This document shows, piece by piece, positions 1 through 8,540 of a stretch of DNA of 21,168 nucleotides (positions are counted from its first letter, which is position 1; every line of letters begins with the position of its first letter). The DNA is taken from contig JAEWHU010000376.1 of assembly GCA_023387635.1 (NCBI GenBank), positions 1 to 21,168 of the forward strand, read 5' to 3'. The position numbers and the translations under genes are program-made. The DNA is from Bacillota bacterium. GTDB lineage: Bacteria; Bacillota; Clostridia; Lachnospirales; Lachnospiraceae. Under the pieces are notes generated by a model. That model had not been told where the DNA came from and did no database searches. It saw nothing but the letters and a program-made list of their open reading frames with translations.

Positions 1-776
1 GAACCATTCTCTAAGGTAAGAAAAGTATTAAGGTCATACAGATATGGTGTCTTAGGACTCCACAAATTAGGATGTTCTATTCGGCCGTTTAACAGAATCT
101 GTTTGGTCTCTAAAGGGGAAAATGTCTCCCACGCGCTCAGTGATAAAACGTTGGTACCGTCGGTCGTTGAAAGTATGCTTTCTACCTTAAGTTTCTGCAC
201 GGTATTGGAATCATTACAGATTTCATGTAAGATTTCAATATTAGCGCCTTTGTCATCCACTCTAAGTGTTGTAAAAAAGATACCGTTTTCCTTGGCATGA
301 ACTGGTTCTTCAACGAGAAGGGTTACCTTCCTTGTTATGCCAGAACCTGTGAACCAACGGGAATCGGAAAGATCCGTATGGGTTACTTTCACGCTGAGTA
401 CGTTTTCATCTTCTCCGAAACGTGCAAAAGAGGAGATGTCATAAGAAAAGGTGGAATAGCCACTTGGCCGCTTCCCAAGATAATAGCTGTTACACCATAC
501 CTGGCTGTTTTTATATACTCCATCAAAAACCACTGATATTTTTTTACCTATGTATTCCTTTGGCAGTTTAAAGTGAGTACGGTACCAGCCGATACCGCCT
601 GCAAGATAACCAGTGCCGCTTGAGAAATCTTGGGAAAATGGCATAGTTACAGACCAATCATGGGGTAGGGTAATAGACTGCCAGTTAGAGTCATCATAGC
701 CTTTAAACCATGCGTCCGGTGTATCTCCATAACAGAATTTCCAATGTTTGTTTAATTGAATATGGGTTGTATTCAT
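1..776 (-). CDS. Glycoside hydrolase family 2 protein (beta-galactosidase/beta-glucuronidase type), N-terminal part, cut by window edge
   Basis: The reading frame opens at an ATG at 776-774 and runs without a stop off the left edge (about 258 codons seen). A strong AAGGAGG lies at 783-789. The visible part is the GH2 N-terminal sugar-binding jelly roll and the start of the immunoglobulin-like middle domain. Family hallmarks are LPHDW (residues 37-41), GYLAGGIGWYR (57-67), FDGVYKNSQVW (84-94) and SRWFTGSGI (139-147). The TIM-barrel catalytic domain with its two glutamates lies outside the window, so the substrate cannot be set; beta-galactosidase is the most common role in clostridia. There is no signal peptide, so a cytoplasmic enzyme is likely. 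It is divergent from the genes at 853 and 1020, separated by a short AT-rich intergenic region. Confidence 0.9.
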   Translation of the reverse strand, partial: MNTTHIQLNKHWKFCYGDTPDAWFKGYDDSNWQSITLPHDWSVTMPFSQDFSSGTGYLAGGIGWYRTHFKLPKEYIGKKISVVFDGVYKNSQVWCNSYYLGKRPSGYSTFSYDISSFARFGEDENVLSVKVTHTDLSDSRWFTGSGITRKVTLLVEEPVHAKENGIFFTTLRVDDKGANIEILHEICNDSNTVQKLKVESILSTTDGTNVLSLSAWETFSPLETKQILLNGRIEHPNLWSPKTPYLYDLNTFLTLENG

Positions 777-852
777 GTAGTGCCTCCTTTGATAATATAT
801 TATACATGATAATGTTGTAATTTTAAGTATATAATAGTTCGATAGGAAAACA

Positions 853-996
853 ATGGATAATAAAGAGATAATTTGGACTTTAGAGACTTTTATTATTATT
901 ACTTGGCTGACCATTACTGTGATAGCATCTACCATCTGCCATCTGGCAGTAAAAAAAACAAGAAGAATACATAAAAGAAGTGCGAAAGAAAATTAG
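853..996 (+). CDS. Small single-span membrane peptide, 47 residues
   Basis: An ATG at 853 follows a short AGGA at 844-847 and opens a 47-codon frame ending in TAG at 994-996. The product starts MDNKEIIWTLE, has a hydrophobic stretch at about residues 13-33 (rich in I, T, V, L) and ends in a strongly basic tail with KKTRRIHKR. By the positive-inside rule this predicts one membrane span with the C-terminus in the cytoplasm. It ends 23 bases before the start of the MBL-fold hydrolase on the same strand, so the two could be cotranscribed. A TATAAT at 830-835 would serve as -10, but no good -35 is seen. I do not recognise the family. It may be a chance frame, though the clean membrane profile argues otherwise. 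Confidence 0.4.
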   Translation: MDNKEIIWTLETFIIITWLTITVIASTICHLAVKKTRRIHKRSAKEN

Positions 997-1019
997 AAAT
1001 GAAAAAAGGGGGGCTAATA

Positions 1020-1850
1020 ATGAATATACAATATCTTGGAACAGCAGCAGCAGAAGGGTGGCCAGCAGTGTTCTGTAAGTGTGAAGCATGTAAGAGAGCG
1101 GCAAAGCTTGGAGGGAAGGATATAAGGACAAGATCCCAGGCCCTCATTGATGGGAAGCTACTCATAGATTTCCCACCTGATGCGTATTGGCACGCCATAA
1201 GGTTTGGGTTTGACCTTGGGGATATTGAGAGTCTTCTTGTTACTCATTCCCACCAGGATCATTTTTACCCGTTAGAACTTATTATGAGGGGAAGTCCATA
1301 TGCCCATCAGCAGAAAGGCTGTTTGACCATATATGGAAATAGCAGTGTGAAACGTTTATATGAGATTGCTTTGGCAGAAGAGAATGACGTCCCTAATATA
1401 TCTGAGGTGGTATCGTTTCAGATTGTGAAAACTATGAAGTCATTTAGCACAAAAGAGGGGTATCAGGTCACGCCACTTCCAGCTTCTCATAAAGAGAATG
1501 AGCTTTGCTTGGTTTTTCTAATAGAAAAGGATGGGAAACGTATATTTTATGGAAATGATTCCGGATTCTACAAAGAGGAAGTATGGGACTTCTTAGAAGG
1601 AATTCATCTAGATATAATCAGCCTTGATAGTACCATGGGCAAGTTCTCGGGCGGAACTGGTCATATGGGGATATCTGAAAATATTCGGGCATATAAACGA
1701 TTTAAAGAAATTGGATGTGTGAACGAAACGACCAAAGTTGTAGTGAACCATTTTTCTCATAATGGGCTGCTTTCCCATAGTGAATTAGAAGATATGGTGA
1801 GGCCATATGGATTTATTGTGGCATACGATGGAATGGTACTAGAAGTATAA
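1020..1850 (+). CDS. Metallo-beta-lactamase-fold hydrolase, PhnP-like
   Basis: The 276-residue product has the MBL-fold metal site THSHQDH (H76, H78, D80, H81), a later NDSG segment that can supply the bridging aspartate, and a C-terminal VVNHFSHNG histidine segment. Near the N-terminus CKCEAC (C19, C21, C24) matches the structural zinc site of PhnP-type proteins, which cleave cyclic phosphodiesters such as phosphoribosyl 1,2-cyclic phosphate. No phosphonate genes are seen here, so the true substrate is open. The ATG at 1020 is preferred over an in-frame upstream start at 999, because a G-rich Shine-Dalgarno (1006-1013) lies just before it. No signal peptide is seen, so it is cytoplasmic. No clear terminator follows; the DUF5054 gene starts 122 bases downstream. 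Confidence 0.85.
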   Translation: MNIQYLGTAAAEGWPAVFCKCEACKRAAKLGGKDIRTRSQALIDGKLLIDFPPDAYWHAIRFGFDLGDIESLLVTHSHQDHFYPLELIMRGSPYAHQQKGCLTIYGNSSVKRLYEIALAEENDVPNISEVVSFQIVKTMKSFSTKEGYQVTPLPASHKENELCLVFLIEKDGKRIFYGNDSGFYKEEVWDFLEGIHLDIISLDSTMGKFSGGTGHMGISENIRAYKRFKEIGCVNETTKVVVNHFSHNGLLSHSELEDMVRPYGFIVAYDGMVLEV

Positions 1851-1972
1851 GTTGGTGCTGTCAGAATAAAGGAAGAGAGATTGGCATTTTTTACACAGAA
1901 CATATGTGCTGACACCAAAATTCGAGGCGTAGTGTGAAAATTAGGAATATTCACACGGCAGAATGGAGTATT

Positions 1973-4030
1973 ATGAGAAAGGTTATTGTAGTTTCAAAAA
2001 CTCATTTGGATTTAGGTTTTACAGATTATGCGAAAAACATCAAGCAGAAGTATATTGACACTTTTATTCCAAACGCAATAAATATTGCGAAGGAGGTTAA
2101 TACCGACAAGAAGAAATTTGTATGGACAACAGGCTCTTGGATATTAAAAGAGGCATTAACTAAAAGCCGTGATGAAAATAAAAAGGAACTTATTTTGGCA
2201 TTAAAAAACGGTAACATTGCACCCCACGCAATGCCATTTACAACTCATACGGAATTACTTGATATTGATACCTTGGACTATGGGCTGTCTATTGTAGACG
2301 AACTTGATAAGATATCTGGTAGAAAAACCATTGCGGCTAAAATGACAGATGTACCAGGGCACACAATTGGGCTTGTCCCTCTTCTTTGTAAGCACGGTAT
2401 TAAACTTTTACATATTGGTGTTAATGGTGCGTCAGCCTTAGCTAATGTTCCACCGTGCTTTGTTTGGAAACAGGGGAAGGATGAAATAATCGTTATATAT
2501 TCAGGCGATTATGGAGGTGAATACAAAAGTGATTTAATTGATGATATTTTGTATTTTGACCATACTGCAGATAACCATGGTGCCTCTGTAGTAAGCAACG
2601 TAATTAATAACTTAGAAGTACTAAAAGAGAAATATCCTGATTATGAAATAGTAGCAGGTAGAATGGATGATTACGCCGAGCTGATTATGGCTGTCAAGGA
2701 TAAATTACCTGTTATTGAAGATGAAATCTGTGACAGCTGGATTCACGGCGCAGCGTCTGACCCTTATAAATCGGCAGCTTTAAGGACTCTTAGCGATCTT
2801 AAAAACAAATGGCTTTTTGATGGTAGTATGAACAAAGATAGTGAAGAATACATAACTCTTGTGGATAATTTGTTGTGCATAGCGGAGCATACCTGTGGAA
2901 TGGATTCGAAATGCTATTTTGCCGACTATGAAAATTATCTTCGTAAGGATTTCGATAAGGCACGAAAAAAAGACAAAGTAACAATGAAGCATATGTTCAG
3001 AGACTTTCCTCAAAATTTTTTGACAGTAGTAGGAAGACTTGAAAAAAGATATAAGGCAGGTTCATATCAAGTTATAGAAAAAAGTTGGGTAGAGCAAAGA
3101 GAATATATTGACGCAGCTATATCAAAACTTTCTGATTTTCATAAAAAGGAAGCATTGAAGGAACTATCTTTACTTCGTCCAACACAATTAATAGAAATGG
3201 ATGGAGAAATGCTACATATAGATAAAACCTATATCATAAACAATCATTCCATTGGGATAAATGGATATGGTGGCATTTCAGAGCTTATTTTAAACGGTAA
3301 AACAGTTATTGAAAAAAATAGTAAACCCGCTGTAGAATATATTTCTTATAGCAAGGCTGACTATGATTTTTGGCTGAATAATTATAGTCGCAACTTAAAA
3401 AATACATTCTCGTGGGCAATTGGTGACTTTGCGCGTCCACTTCTTAAATATGTGGATAAAAAATACAAACAAGGCAGATTTCCATATACATTTGATAGCG
3501 GCAAGATTGTAATAAATGGTGACGAAGTTAAAATTGCTACCAATCTTACAATTGATGATTACTTCTATTCAAATTTAGGTGCTGCAAAAAATGTTCAAAT
3601 TATATATACCATCAAAGACAACAAATTAGGTATTGAAGTTATATGGTTAAATAAGCCTGCAAACAGACTAAGTGAAAGCACAATATTTCACATATATCCA
3701 AGTTGTATTAATGACCAACTTAGTTATACTAAAATTGGCACTGAAATTGACCCGATGACAGTCGTACAAAATGGAAACAGAAATTTGTCTGCAGTGCAAA
3801 ATGTTATATTTAAAACAGACGACAGCTTATACAAAATCATCAATCATCACTCTCCTTTAGTTAGTATTGGTAAAGGAAAAATTCTGGAGTTTGATAACAT
3901 ATTCGAAAATGCCCAAACTGACGGATTGTCCTATATTCTCCATAATAATGTGTGGGGAACGAACTTCCCACTATGGTATGAGGACAATGCATATTTCAAA
4001 TATACATTAGAGGAGAAGATGTTGACGTAA
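1973..4030 (+). CDS. GH38-related protein (DUF5054 type), putative glycosidase
   Basis: This is a cytoplasmic protein of 685 residues. Its N-terminus carries KTHLDLGFTD (H11, D13), resembling the HxDxG zinc motif at the start of GH38 alpha-mannosidases. MTDVPGHT follows at about residues 124-131, with D126 a candidate nucleophile by analogy. The rest is a long beta-rich C-terminal part, as in GH38-like enzymes. The architecture matches the family annotated as DUF5054, whose substrates are, to my knowledge, not established. The ATG at 1973 is chosen because GGAG lies at 1965-1968; an upstream in-frame GTG at 1934 has no good ribosome site. A GH2 gene lies nearby on the other strand, so a role in glycan use is plausible but inferred. 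The gene ends just before a strong hairpin terminator. Confidence 0.8.
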   Translation: MRKVIVVSKTHLDLGFTDYAKNIKQKYIDTFIPNAINIAKEVNTDKKKFVWTTGSWILKEALTKSRDENKKELILALKNGNIAPHAMPFTTHTELLDIDTLDYGLSIVDELDKISGRKTIAAKMTDVPGHTIGLVPLLCKHGIKLLHIGVNGASALANVPPCFVWKQGKDEIIVIYSGDYGGEYKSDLIDDILYFDHTADNHGASVVSNVINNLEVLKEKYPDYEIVAGRMDDYAELIMAVKDKLPVIEDEICDSWIHGAASDPYKSAALRTLSDLKNKWLFDGSMNKDSEEYITLVDNLLCIAEHTCGMDSKCYFADYENYLRKDFDKARKKDKVTMKHMFRDFPQNFLTVVGRLEKRYKAGSYQVIEKSWVEQREYIDAAISKLSDFHKKEALKELSLLRPTQLIEMDGEMLHIDKTYIINNHSIGINGYGGISELILNGKTVIEKNSKPAVEYISYSKADYDFWLNNYSRNLKNTFSWAIGDFARPLLKYVDKKYKQGRFPYTFDSGKIVINGDEVKIATNLTIDDYFYSNLGAAKNVQIIYTIKDNKLGIEVIWLNKPANRLSESTIFHIYPSCINDQLSYTKIGTEIDPMTVVQNGNRNLSAVQNVIFKTDDSLYKIINHHSPLVSIGKGKILEFDNIFENAQTDGLSYILHNNVWGTNFPLWYEDNAYFKYTLEEKMLT

Positions 4031-4082
4031 ATTGTTAATGCCATAGAACGTATCAGAAGGGACAATAAGAACCTCATTTACA

Positions 4083-4118
4083 CAATAATCCTCCGTGCTT
4101 TTGCACAGGGGATTATTG
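4083..4118. terminator. Bidirectional intrinsic terminator between convergent genes
   Basis: CAATAATCC pairs with GGATTATTG, and the stem continues inward to a TTTT loop. This gives 16 paired positions with one mismatch and one G-T pair. It lies between the plus-strand gene ending at 4030 and the minus-strand gene ending at 4149, so it can end transcripts from both sides. The T-rich tail on the plus side is modest. Confidence 0.75.
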
Positions 4119-4148
4119 ATATGAATTTTGTTTAAGTCATTACCTAGT

Positions 4149-4808
4149 TTAACTTATCAGATTTCCAAAAGATAGGTTTATAACCTTATCTGCATAGCTT
4201 GCAACATTTTTGGAATGAGTTACAACAATAACACATTTGTTTTGGTTATGGGCAAGAACTTTTAGAATCTCCATAATGTTTTCTTCCGTATCTGTATCTA
4301 AGTTTCCTGTTGGTTCATCAGCAATAATAATATCTGGGTTGCTTGATAATGCTCTTGCAATACCTACACGTTGTTGCTCACCACCACTAAGCTTTAAAGT
4401 TTTGCGGTTTGCTAGATCTTCATCTATGGACACTTTGGATAGAATATCAAGTGCATATTGCTTCTTATTTTTAATTTTACTTTCGCTAATATTCATTGAA
4501 AGTATGATGTTTTCAAGCACAGTTGCATTTGTTAAAAGGTTATAGCCTTGAAAAATTACTCCTATTCCTTTTGCTCTATAGTCATCACGATTGATTTCTT
4601 TTAGATTTTTTCCATTCCATAAAATCTCACCGCTTGTAGTTATATCTAATCCAGAAATTAAAGATAATAGTGTGGTCTTTCCAGAACCAGACTTCCCCAT
4701 AATTACATATAAATTACCTTGTTCAAAACTGAGGTTGATATTTGACAAAACATTTTTACTTGTTCCCTCATATTTGTAGCAAACATTTTTAAGCTCTAAA
4801 ATACTCAT
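4149..4808 (-). CDS. ABC transporter ATP-binding protein (MacB/LolD-like)
   Basis: This is a complete 219-residue ATPase of the MacB/LolD/FtsE branch. Walker A is GKSGSGKTT (38-46), the Q-loop is at Q87, the signature is LSGGEQQ (140-146), Walker B is IIIADEPTGNLD (about 160-171) and the switch histidine is in VVTHS. It energises the permease encoded immediately upstream on the same strand; only 4 bases separate the two genes, so they form one operon. Such pairs move peptides or lipoproteins out of the membrane, or act as mechanotransmission pumps. The substrate cannot be told from the sequence. Control is probably from the promoter and box near 6200. Confidence 0.92.
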   Translation of the reverse strand: MSILELKNVCYKYEGTSKNVLSNINLSFEQGNLYVIMGKSGSGKTTLLSLISGLDITTSGEILWNGKNLKEINRDDYRAKGIGVIFQGYNLLTNATVLENIILSMNISESKIKNKKQYALDILSKVSIDEDLANRKTLKLSGGEQQRVGIARALSSNPDIIIADEPTGNLDTDTEENIMEILKVLAHNQNKCVIVVTHSKNVASYADKVINLSFGNLIS

Positions 4809-4812
4809 ATTC

Positions 4813-6168
4813 TTAATTCCTTTCCGATAAAATCTTCATTGGTTCATATCTTAAGATAAATAGTACGCCTACACTGCTTGAAATCACAGCAATTAATAGT
4901 GCAATAGCAGATACATTAACCACAGCTTTTGGAGTTAACACTACTTCAATATCTTCTTGCTCTACCATAGCACCACCCCAATTATTATTTTGACTATTTT
5001 CAACTTGTGATTTACTAATCATATTAGAAACTGGCTGTGCAGTAGCTGCACCAATTGAAAGTCCGATTACAAGGCAAAAAGCTATTGTAATAAGTGATTC
5101 ATATAGAATACCACGTACTACTTTTCCTTTTTTCATACCCATTGCACGAAGTACACCAATTTCATATTTACGTTCTCTGATAGAAAGAACAGATAATAAA
5201 ATCAGAATCACAGAGCCAATAATTAAAACAGCAACAAGAAAAATACTTGAAACATTAGCAAGACTTTCAGCAGGTTTTACTATTTTGTTGTAACTAAGCT
5301 CATCTGTAGACATCATATAATTCTTATGTAATCCTTTTTCGTGAGCTTCCTTATTAAAAGCATCTAGCATTTCAGGATTTTTTAAATAATAGGTTGCATC
5401 AACAGTATAAAGCTTTGTTTTGGCAATATTGTTTTGATAGTTTTTCATTGTTTCATAAGTGGTAAGAATTTCGTTGCGTGGGTTTGTATATGGGGAAGAA
5501 AATCCGAATTTGTTCTCAGTCACATCAAAATATATTCCTGTTATTGTTAATTTAAGAGGGTCGAATGTTGCATCCTTTGATAAATCACTTATTTCAATGA
5601 TATCCCCAACCTTTAGATTGTTCAGTTTGGCAAAATCTTCGCTAATTACGCATTCATTATCATTTTCAAACATTTTTCCACTTGTAATTTTTCTTTTTCC
5701 TTCTTTAAAATCCTTCATAAGTTCTGGTGTGTTATATCCGTATACTGTTAGATTTGGTTCGTAATAACCACCAGAAGTGTTAGGAGCGGACTCTATGTTA
5801 CCATTACTTTCACTTTTCTCTTGGTCAAGCCCTTTTAGTTCTTTTCCATAAGCTGGATATAATACTTGTATCATTGTTTCTTTTAAAAATTCAGAATCTG
5901 ATAATGCAATCTTAATCTCATCTGAGATTTCAGGAATTTCAGCCCACCCCTCATTTTTTTCATCTTCAGCGATTTTATCATAGTCATATTGAAGATAAAC
6001 TTCCGAGCCGAACTGTTCCTTATAATTTTTGATTACATTATCTGTGGCTGAATTAATAATCATTGATATAGCAGTAAAAGTTAGCATTGCTAAAATTATA
6101 ATAGCAACAATTATATTTCGCCCTTTGTTGCGATATAGATTTTTAATTGAATTTTTTAAAATGTACAT
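4813..6168 (-). CDS. ABC transporter permease, FtsX/MacB-like
   Basis: The 451-residue protein has the MacB-type plan: one N-terminal membrane span (about 17-37), a long extracytoplasmic domain (about 40-305), then three C-terminal spans. The segment RERKYEIGVLRAMGMKKGKV sits after the second span, as is typical of the FtsX fold. It ends in MKILSERN. A good AGGAGG precedes the ATG. It is first in a two-gene operon with the ATPase at 4149. Its promoter carries the same regulatory box as the fused ABC pair at 9649-13387. A 32-bp stretch of its N-terminal coding region is repeated with one mismatch at 8541-8572, the remains of a related gene. Substrate unknown. Confidence 0.9.
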   Translation of the reverse strand: MYILKNSIKNLYRNKGRNIIVAIIILAMLTFTAISMIINSATDNVIKNYKEQFGSEVYLQYDYDKIAEDEKNEGWAEIPEISDEIKIALSDSEFLKETMIQVLYPAYGKELKGLDQEKSESNGNIESAPNTSGGYYEPNLTVYGYNTPELMKDFKEGKRKITSGKMFENDNECVISEDFAKLNNLKVGDIIEISDLSKDATFDPLKLTITGIYFDVTENKFGFSSPYTNPRNEILTTYETMKNYQNNIAKTKLYTVDATYYLKNPEMLDAFNKEAHEKGLHKNYMMSTDELSYNKIVKPAESLANVSSIFLVAVLIIGSVILILLSVLSIRERKYEIGVLRAMGMKKGKVVRGILYESLITIAFCLVIGLSIGAATAQPVSNMISKSQVENSQNNNWGGAMVEQEDIEVVLTPKAVVNVSAIALLIAVISSSVGVLFILRYEPMKILSERN

Positions 6169-6196
6169 TTATGTTCCTCCTAAATTTGATGTTTCT

Positions 6197-6247
6197 ATAT
6201 TAAAACAAACCATATAAAATCTGTGTTAAGAGATTTTATATGGTTTG
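6197..6247 (-). promoter_or_regulatory. Promoter and operator of the split ABC operon
   Basis: Read on the minus strand, a candidate -10 TAATAT lies at 6202-6197. Nine bases upstream of it is the box TCTTAACACAGATTTTATAT (6231-6212), shared with the promoter of the fused ABC operon apart from one base. There is no good -35, which fits a promoter that needs an activator. The box sits in a perfect inverted repeat: 17-base arms at 6206-6222 and 6231-6247 around an 8-base centre. Confidence 0.65.
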
Positions 6248-6251
6248 CATT

Positions 6252-6294
6252 AAAAAAAAGCATCTACCATGCCACGAGTATAGTAGATGCTTTT
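6252..6294 (-). terminator. Intrinsic terminator of the pyrR-uraA operon
   Basis: A 12-bp perfect stem (6256-6267 with 6283-6294) has a 15-base loop and, on the minus strand, is followed by a run of T residues. It lies 48 bases after the uraA stop, separating that operon from the ABC promoter downstream. Confidence 0.85.
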
Positions 6295-6341
6295 CGTTAT
6301 ATTTTAATGTTTATATTACAAGAAATTCGTAATCCGTTTTA

Positions 6342-7727
6342 CTATTTGCTCAATACCATTTCAGAATTTATATCTGTTTTATTAGGTTCTTCAGAGGAAA
6401 ATGCATAATCATTACCTGGAAGTATTGCATTGAGAAGGATACCTAATATGGCAGCAATAGCTAGACCTGATAGTGTAATGTTAGCACTTCCAATCATAAA
6501 TGTTACACCACCAATACTATCAAATCCAAGTGCACTTACTAGGATAACTGCAGCTATGATTAGATTACGGCTCTTAGTAAAATCCACTTGGTTTTCAACT
6601 ACATTTCTAATACCAATTGCAGATATCATACCATAAAGGACAAATGATATACCACCGATTATTGCCATAGGTATGGTACTTATAAGTGAACTTATAATAG
6701 GAAAGAAGGAGAGGAGTACTGCAAAGAATGCAGCAATTCTCATAACCCTTGGGTCATATACTTTAGTAAGTGCAAGAACACCAGTGTTTTCTCCATATGT
6801 TGTATTGGAAGGACCTCCAAATAAAGCTGCAAAGGATGTTGCAAGTCCATCGCCTATAAGTGTACGATGAAGTCCTGGTTCTGCAATAAAGTTTTTACCT
6901 GTGGTAGCACCGATTGCTGAAATATCACCGATGTGTTCCATCATAGAAGCAAGAGAGATAGGAACCATAGTAATAATTGCGCTAAGAGTTAACGAATCAA
7001 AATTTAATAATTGTTTAAATGCAAAGGAATCAGTGTGTAAAGGCATAGCTACAACACCACCAATAAATCCTTTAGCAGCTAGTTCTTTAACTCCAGAGAA
7101 ATCAACTTCATTAAGAAGTACGGCCACAGCATAAGAAACTACAACGCCTAATATAATAGGTATTATTTTCATCATTCCTTTGCCCCAGATGTTAAAAATT
7201 ATAATAACAGAAAGAGCAATTATGGCTAATAGCCAATTATCAGAGGCATTATCTATAGCAACTGGTGCTAGGATAAGACCTATAGATATAATGATTGGAC
7301 CTGTAACAACTGGTGGGAAAAAGCGCATCACCTTTTTAATTCCAAACATTTTTATAGCACCTGCTAATACTAGATATACAAGACCTGCTACAAACACACC
7401 AGCACACGCATATGGTAGCATCTCTTTGTTTGAGGAACCATCAGCAAGTCTTGGTGCAACCGCTGCATATCCCCCTAAAAATGCGAAGGATGAACCTAGG
7501 AACGCAGGAACTTTAAATTTAGTTATTATATGAAAAAGTAGTGTACCTAAACCTGCCATTAAAAGTGTGGTGCTAATATCGAGACCTGTTATTAATGGAA
7601 CTAACACGGTAGCCCCAAACATTGCAAAGACATGTTGTATGCCTAGGATAAGCATCTTAGGGACCCCAAGTACACTTGCATCTTCAATAGCACCGTTGTT
7701 AATATTCATATTTTCTTTCTTGTTCAT
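6342..7727 (-). CDS. uraA: Uracil permease (nucleobase:cation symporter, NCS2 family)
   Basis: The 461-residue protein is almost entirely hydrophobic, with about 14 membrane segments as in the NCS2/UraA fold. It carries the family segment YGENTGVLALTKVYDPRV in its second half. It imports uracil with a proton. The gene is directly downstream of pyrR on the same strand (about 50 bases apart), the classic Firmicute arrangement in which PyrR senses UMP and limits uracil uptake. AGGAGG lies just upstream of the ATG. A weak hairpin (TTAGC/GCTAA type) lies in the gap to pyrR, without a T-run. A paralog specific for xanthine or uric acid is possible from sequence alone, but the pyrR linkage favours uracil. 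Confidence 0.9.
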   Translation of the reverse strand: MNKKENMNINNGAIEDASVLGVPKMLILGIQHVFAMFGATVLVPLITGLDISTTLLMAGLGTLLFHIITKFKVPAFLGSSFAFLGGYAAVAPRLADGSSNKEMLPYACAGVFVAGLVYLVLAGAIKMFGIKKVMRFFPPVVTGPIIISIGLILAPVAIDNASDNWLLAIIALSVIIIFNIWGKGMMKIIPIILGVVVSYAVAVLLNEVDFSGVKELAAKGFIGGVVAMPLHTDSFAFKQLLNFDSLTLSAIITMVPISLASMMEHIGDISAIGATTGKNFIAEPGLHRTLIGDGLATSFAALFGGPSNTTYGENTGVLALTKVYDPRVMRIAAFFAVLLSFFPIISSLISTIPMAIIGGISFVLYGMISAIGIRNVVENQVDFTKSRNLIIAAVILVSALGFDSIGGVTFMIGSANITLSGLAIAAILGILLNAILPGNDYAFSSEEPNKTDINSEMVLSK

Positions 7728-7779
7728 ACTATTTTGCCTCCTGTTTTTTATTTAGCTAAGAAACTTTTAGCTTAGCAAG

Positions 7780-8334
7780 TTATTTTTCTTCAGTTAGAGT
7801 GTAAAGTTCAACGCATAAGTCACCATCATATTCTGGGACTTTAACAGCCACTAATTCACTTTTGGAGGTTGGTATATTTTTACCAATAAAATCACCTCTA
7901 ATTGGAAGTTCCCTGTGTCCCCTATCAACAAGTACCGCTAATTGTATTTTTGCGGGACGGCCAAGTGATATGATTGCATCAATAGCTGCTCGTACAGTTC
8001 GTCCAGTATAAAGGACATCATCTACTAGCACAACTTCCATACCCGTCACATCAAATGGAATATCAGTTGAATTAACCTTCGGTCCAGTAATGGAAATATC
8101 TGTGATGTCATCTCTATAAAGAGAGATATCAAGAATTCCTAATTTAACTTTTATTCCTTCGAATTGTTCAATATTCTCTGCAAGCATTCTTGCTAGAGGT
8201 ACTCCACGGCGACATATTCCAATTAAGCATAAGTTGTTACATCCTTGATTTTTTTCTAGGATTTCATGTGAAATTCTTTTTAGTGCCCTTTCAACGGCAC
8301 TTTGATCCATAATAGCTGCCTTAAATGTTTGCAT
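7780..8334 (-). CDS. pyrR: Bifunctional pyr operon regulator / uracil phosphoribosyltransferase PyrR
   Basis: The 184-residue product has the usual PyrR length. It carries the PRPP-binding loop VVLVDDVLYTGRT (about 101-113) and the early segment IGICRRGVPLA found in PyrR. PyrR binds pyr leader RNA when UMP is high and favours termination; it also has some uracil phosphoribosyltransferase activity. GAGGTG precedes the ATG. It is first in a two-gene operon with uraA. Its own leader (8335-8456) contains a candidate PyrR-binding loop, so self-regulation is likely. Confidence 0.95.
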   Translation of the reverse strand: MQTFKAAIMDQSAVERALKRISHEILEKNQGCNNLCLIGICRRGVPLARMLAENIEQFEGIKVKLGILDISLYRDDITDISITGPKVNSTDIPFDVTGMEVVLVDDVLYTGRTVRAAIDAIISLGRPAKIQLAVLVDRGHRELPIRGDFIGKNIPTSKSELVAVKVPEYDGDLCVELYTLTEEK

Positions 8335-8344
8335 CTTTTCACCT

Positions 8345-8456
8345 CAAAAAAAAATAACCCTGCCTTAACAAGATTATCAAAAAGTACAGACGTATAGCGT
8401 CCGCCAATTATATGTTGTAATCTTGTTGGTATCTCTGTACCACTCTTAAAGATTCT
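8345..8456 (-). promoter_or_regulatory. Candidate PyrR-binding attenuator leader
   Basis: Read on the minus strand, the leader begins with CTTTAAGAGTGGTACAGAGA followed by TACCAACAAG. This keeps the PyrR binding-loop pattern: an upstream UUUAA, then a GGU...CAGAGA...CC stem-loop, then CAAG. Downstream, AACAAGATTA (minus strand, 8427-8418) pairs perfectly with TAATCTTGTT (8376-8367). A T-run of 9-10 follows about 12 bases later, just before the Shine-Dalgarno of pyrR. GTACAGA in the loop can instead pair with TCTGTAC downstream, which is incompatible with the other stem: a plausible antiterminator. The long gap between stem and T-run is unusual. Confidence 0.65.
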
Positions 8457-8462
8457 TTCGAC

Positions 8463-8491
8463 ATATTAACACAAGTATTCTTGTTTGTAAA
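8463..8491 (-). promoter_or_regulatory. Promoter of pyrR-uraA
   Basis: On the minus strand, TTTACA (8491-8486) is followed by a spacer of exactly 17 bases and then TAATAT (8468-8463). Both hexamers differ from the vegetative consensus at one position. The predicted transcript start near 8456 gives a leader of about 120 bases containing the PyrR element. Confidence 0.75.
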
Positions 8492-8540
8492 TAGATAATT
8501 TATTTTTATATTAATTTAGAATTAGAATTAGAATCTGAAT

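Noticed and set aside
1852..1918. TTGGTG...CACCAA inverted repeat between the MBL-fold hydrolase and the DUF5054 gene
   Set aside because: Only six bases pair cleanly over a loop of more than 50, with no T-run; not convincing as a terminator or operator.
6430..7533. Several plus-strand open frames of 60-120 codons opposite uraA
   Set aside because: They are antisense shadows of a well-supported membrane protein gene, with no ribosome sites or family features.
7728..7779. Hairpin between pyrR and uraA
   Set aside because: A stem of about six bp without a T-run; probably an intercistronic feature at most, not a terminator.
8515..8534. Three copies of AATTAG in a row
   Set aside because: Short low-complexity AT-rich repeat without further structure.
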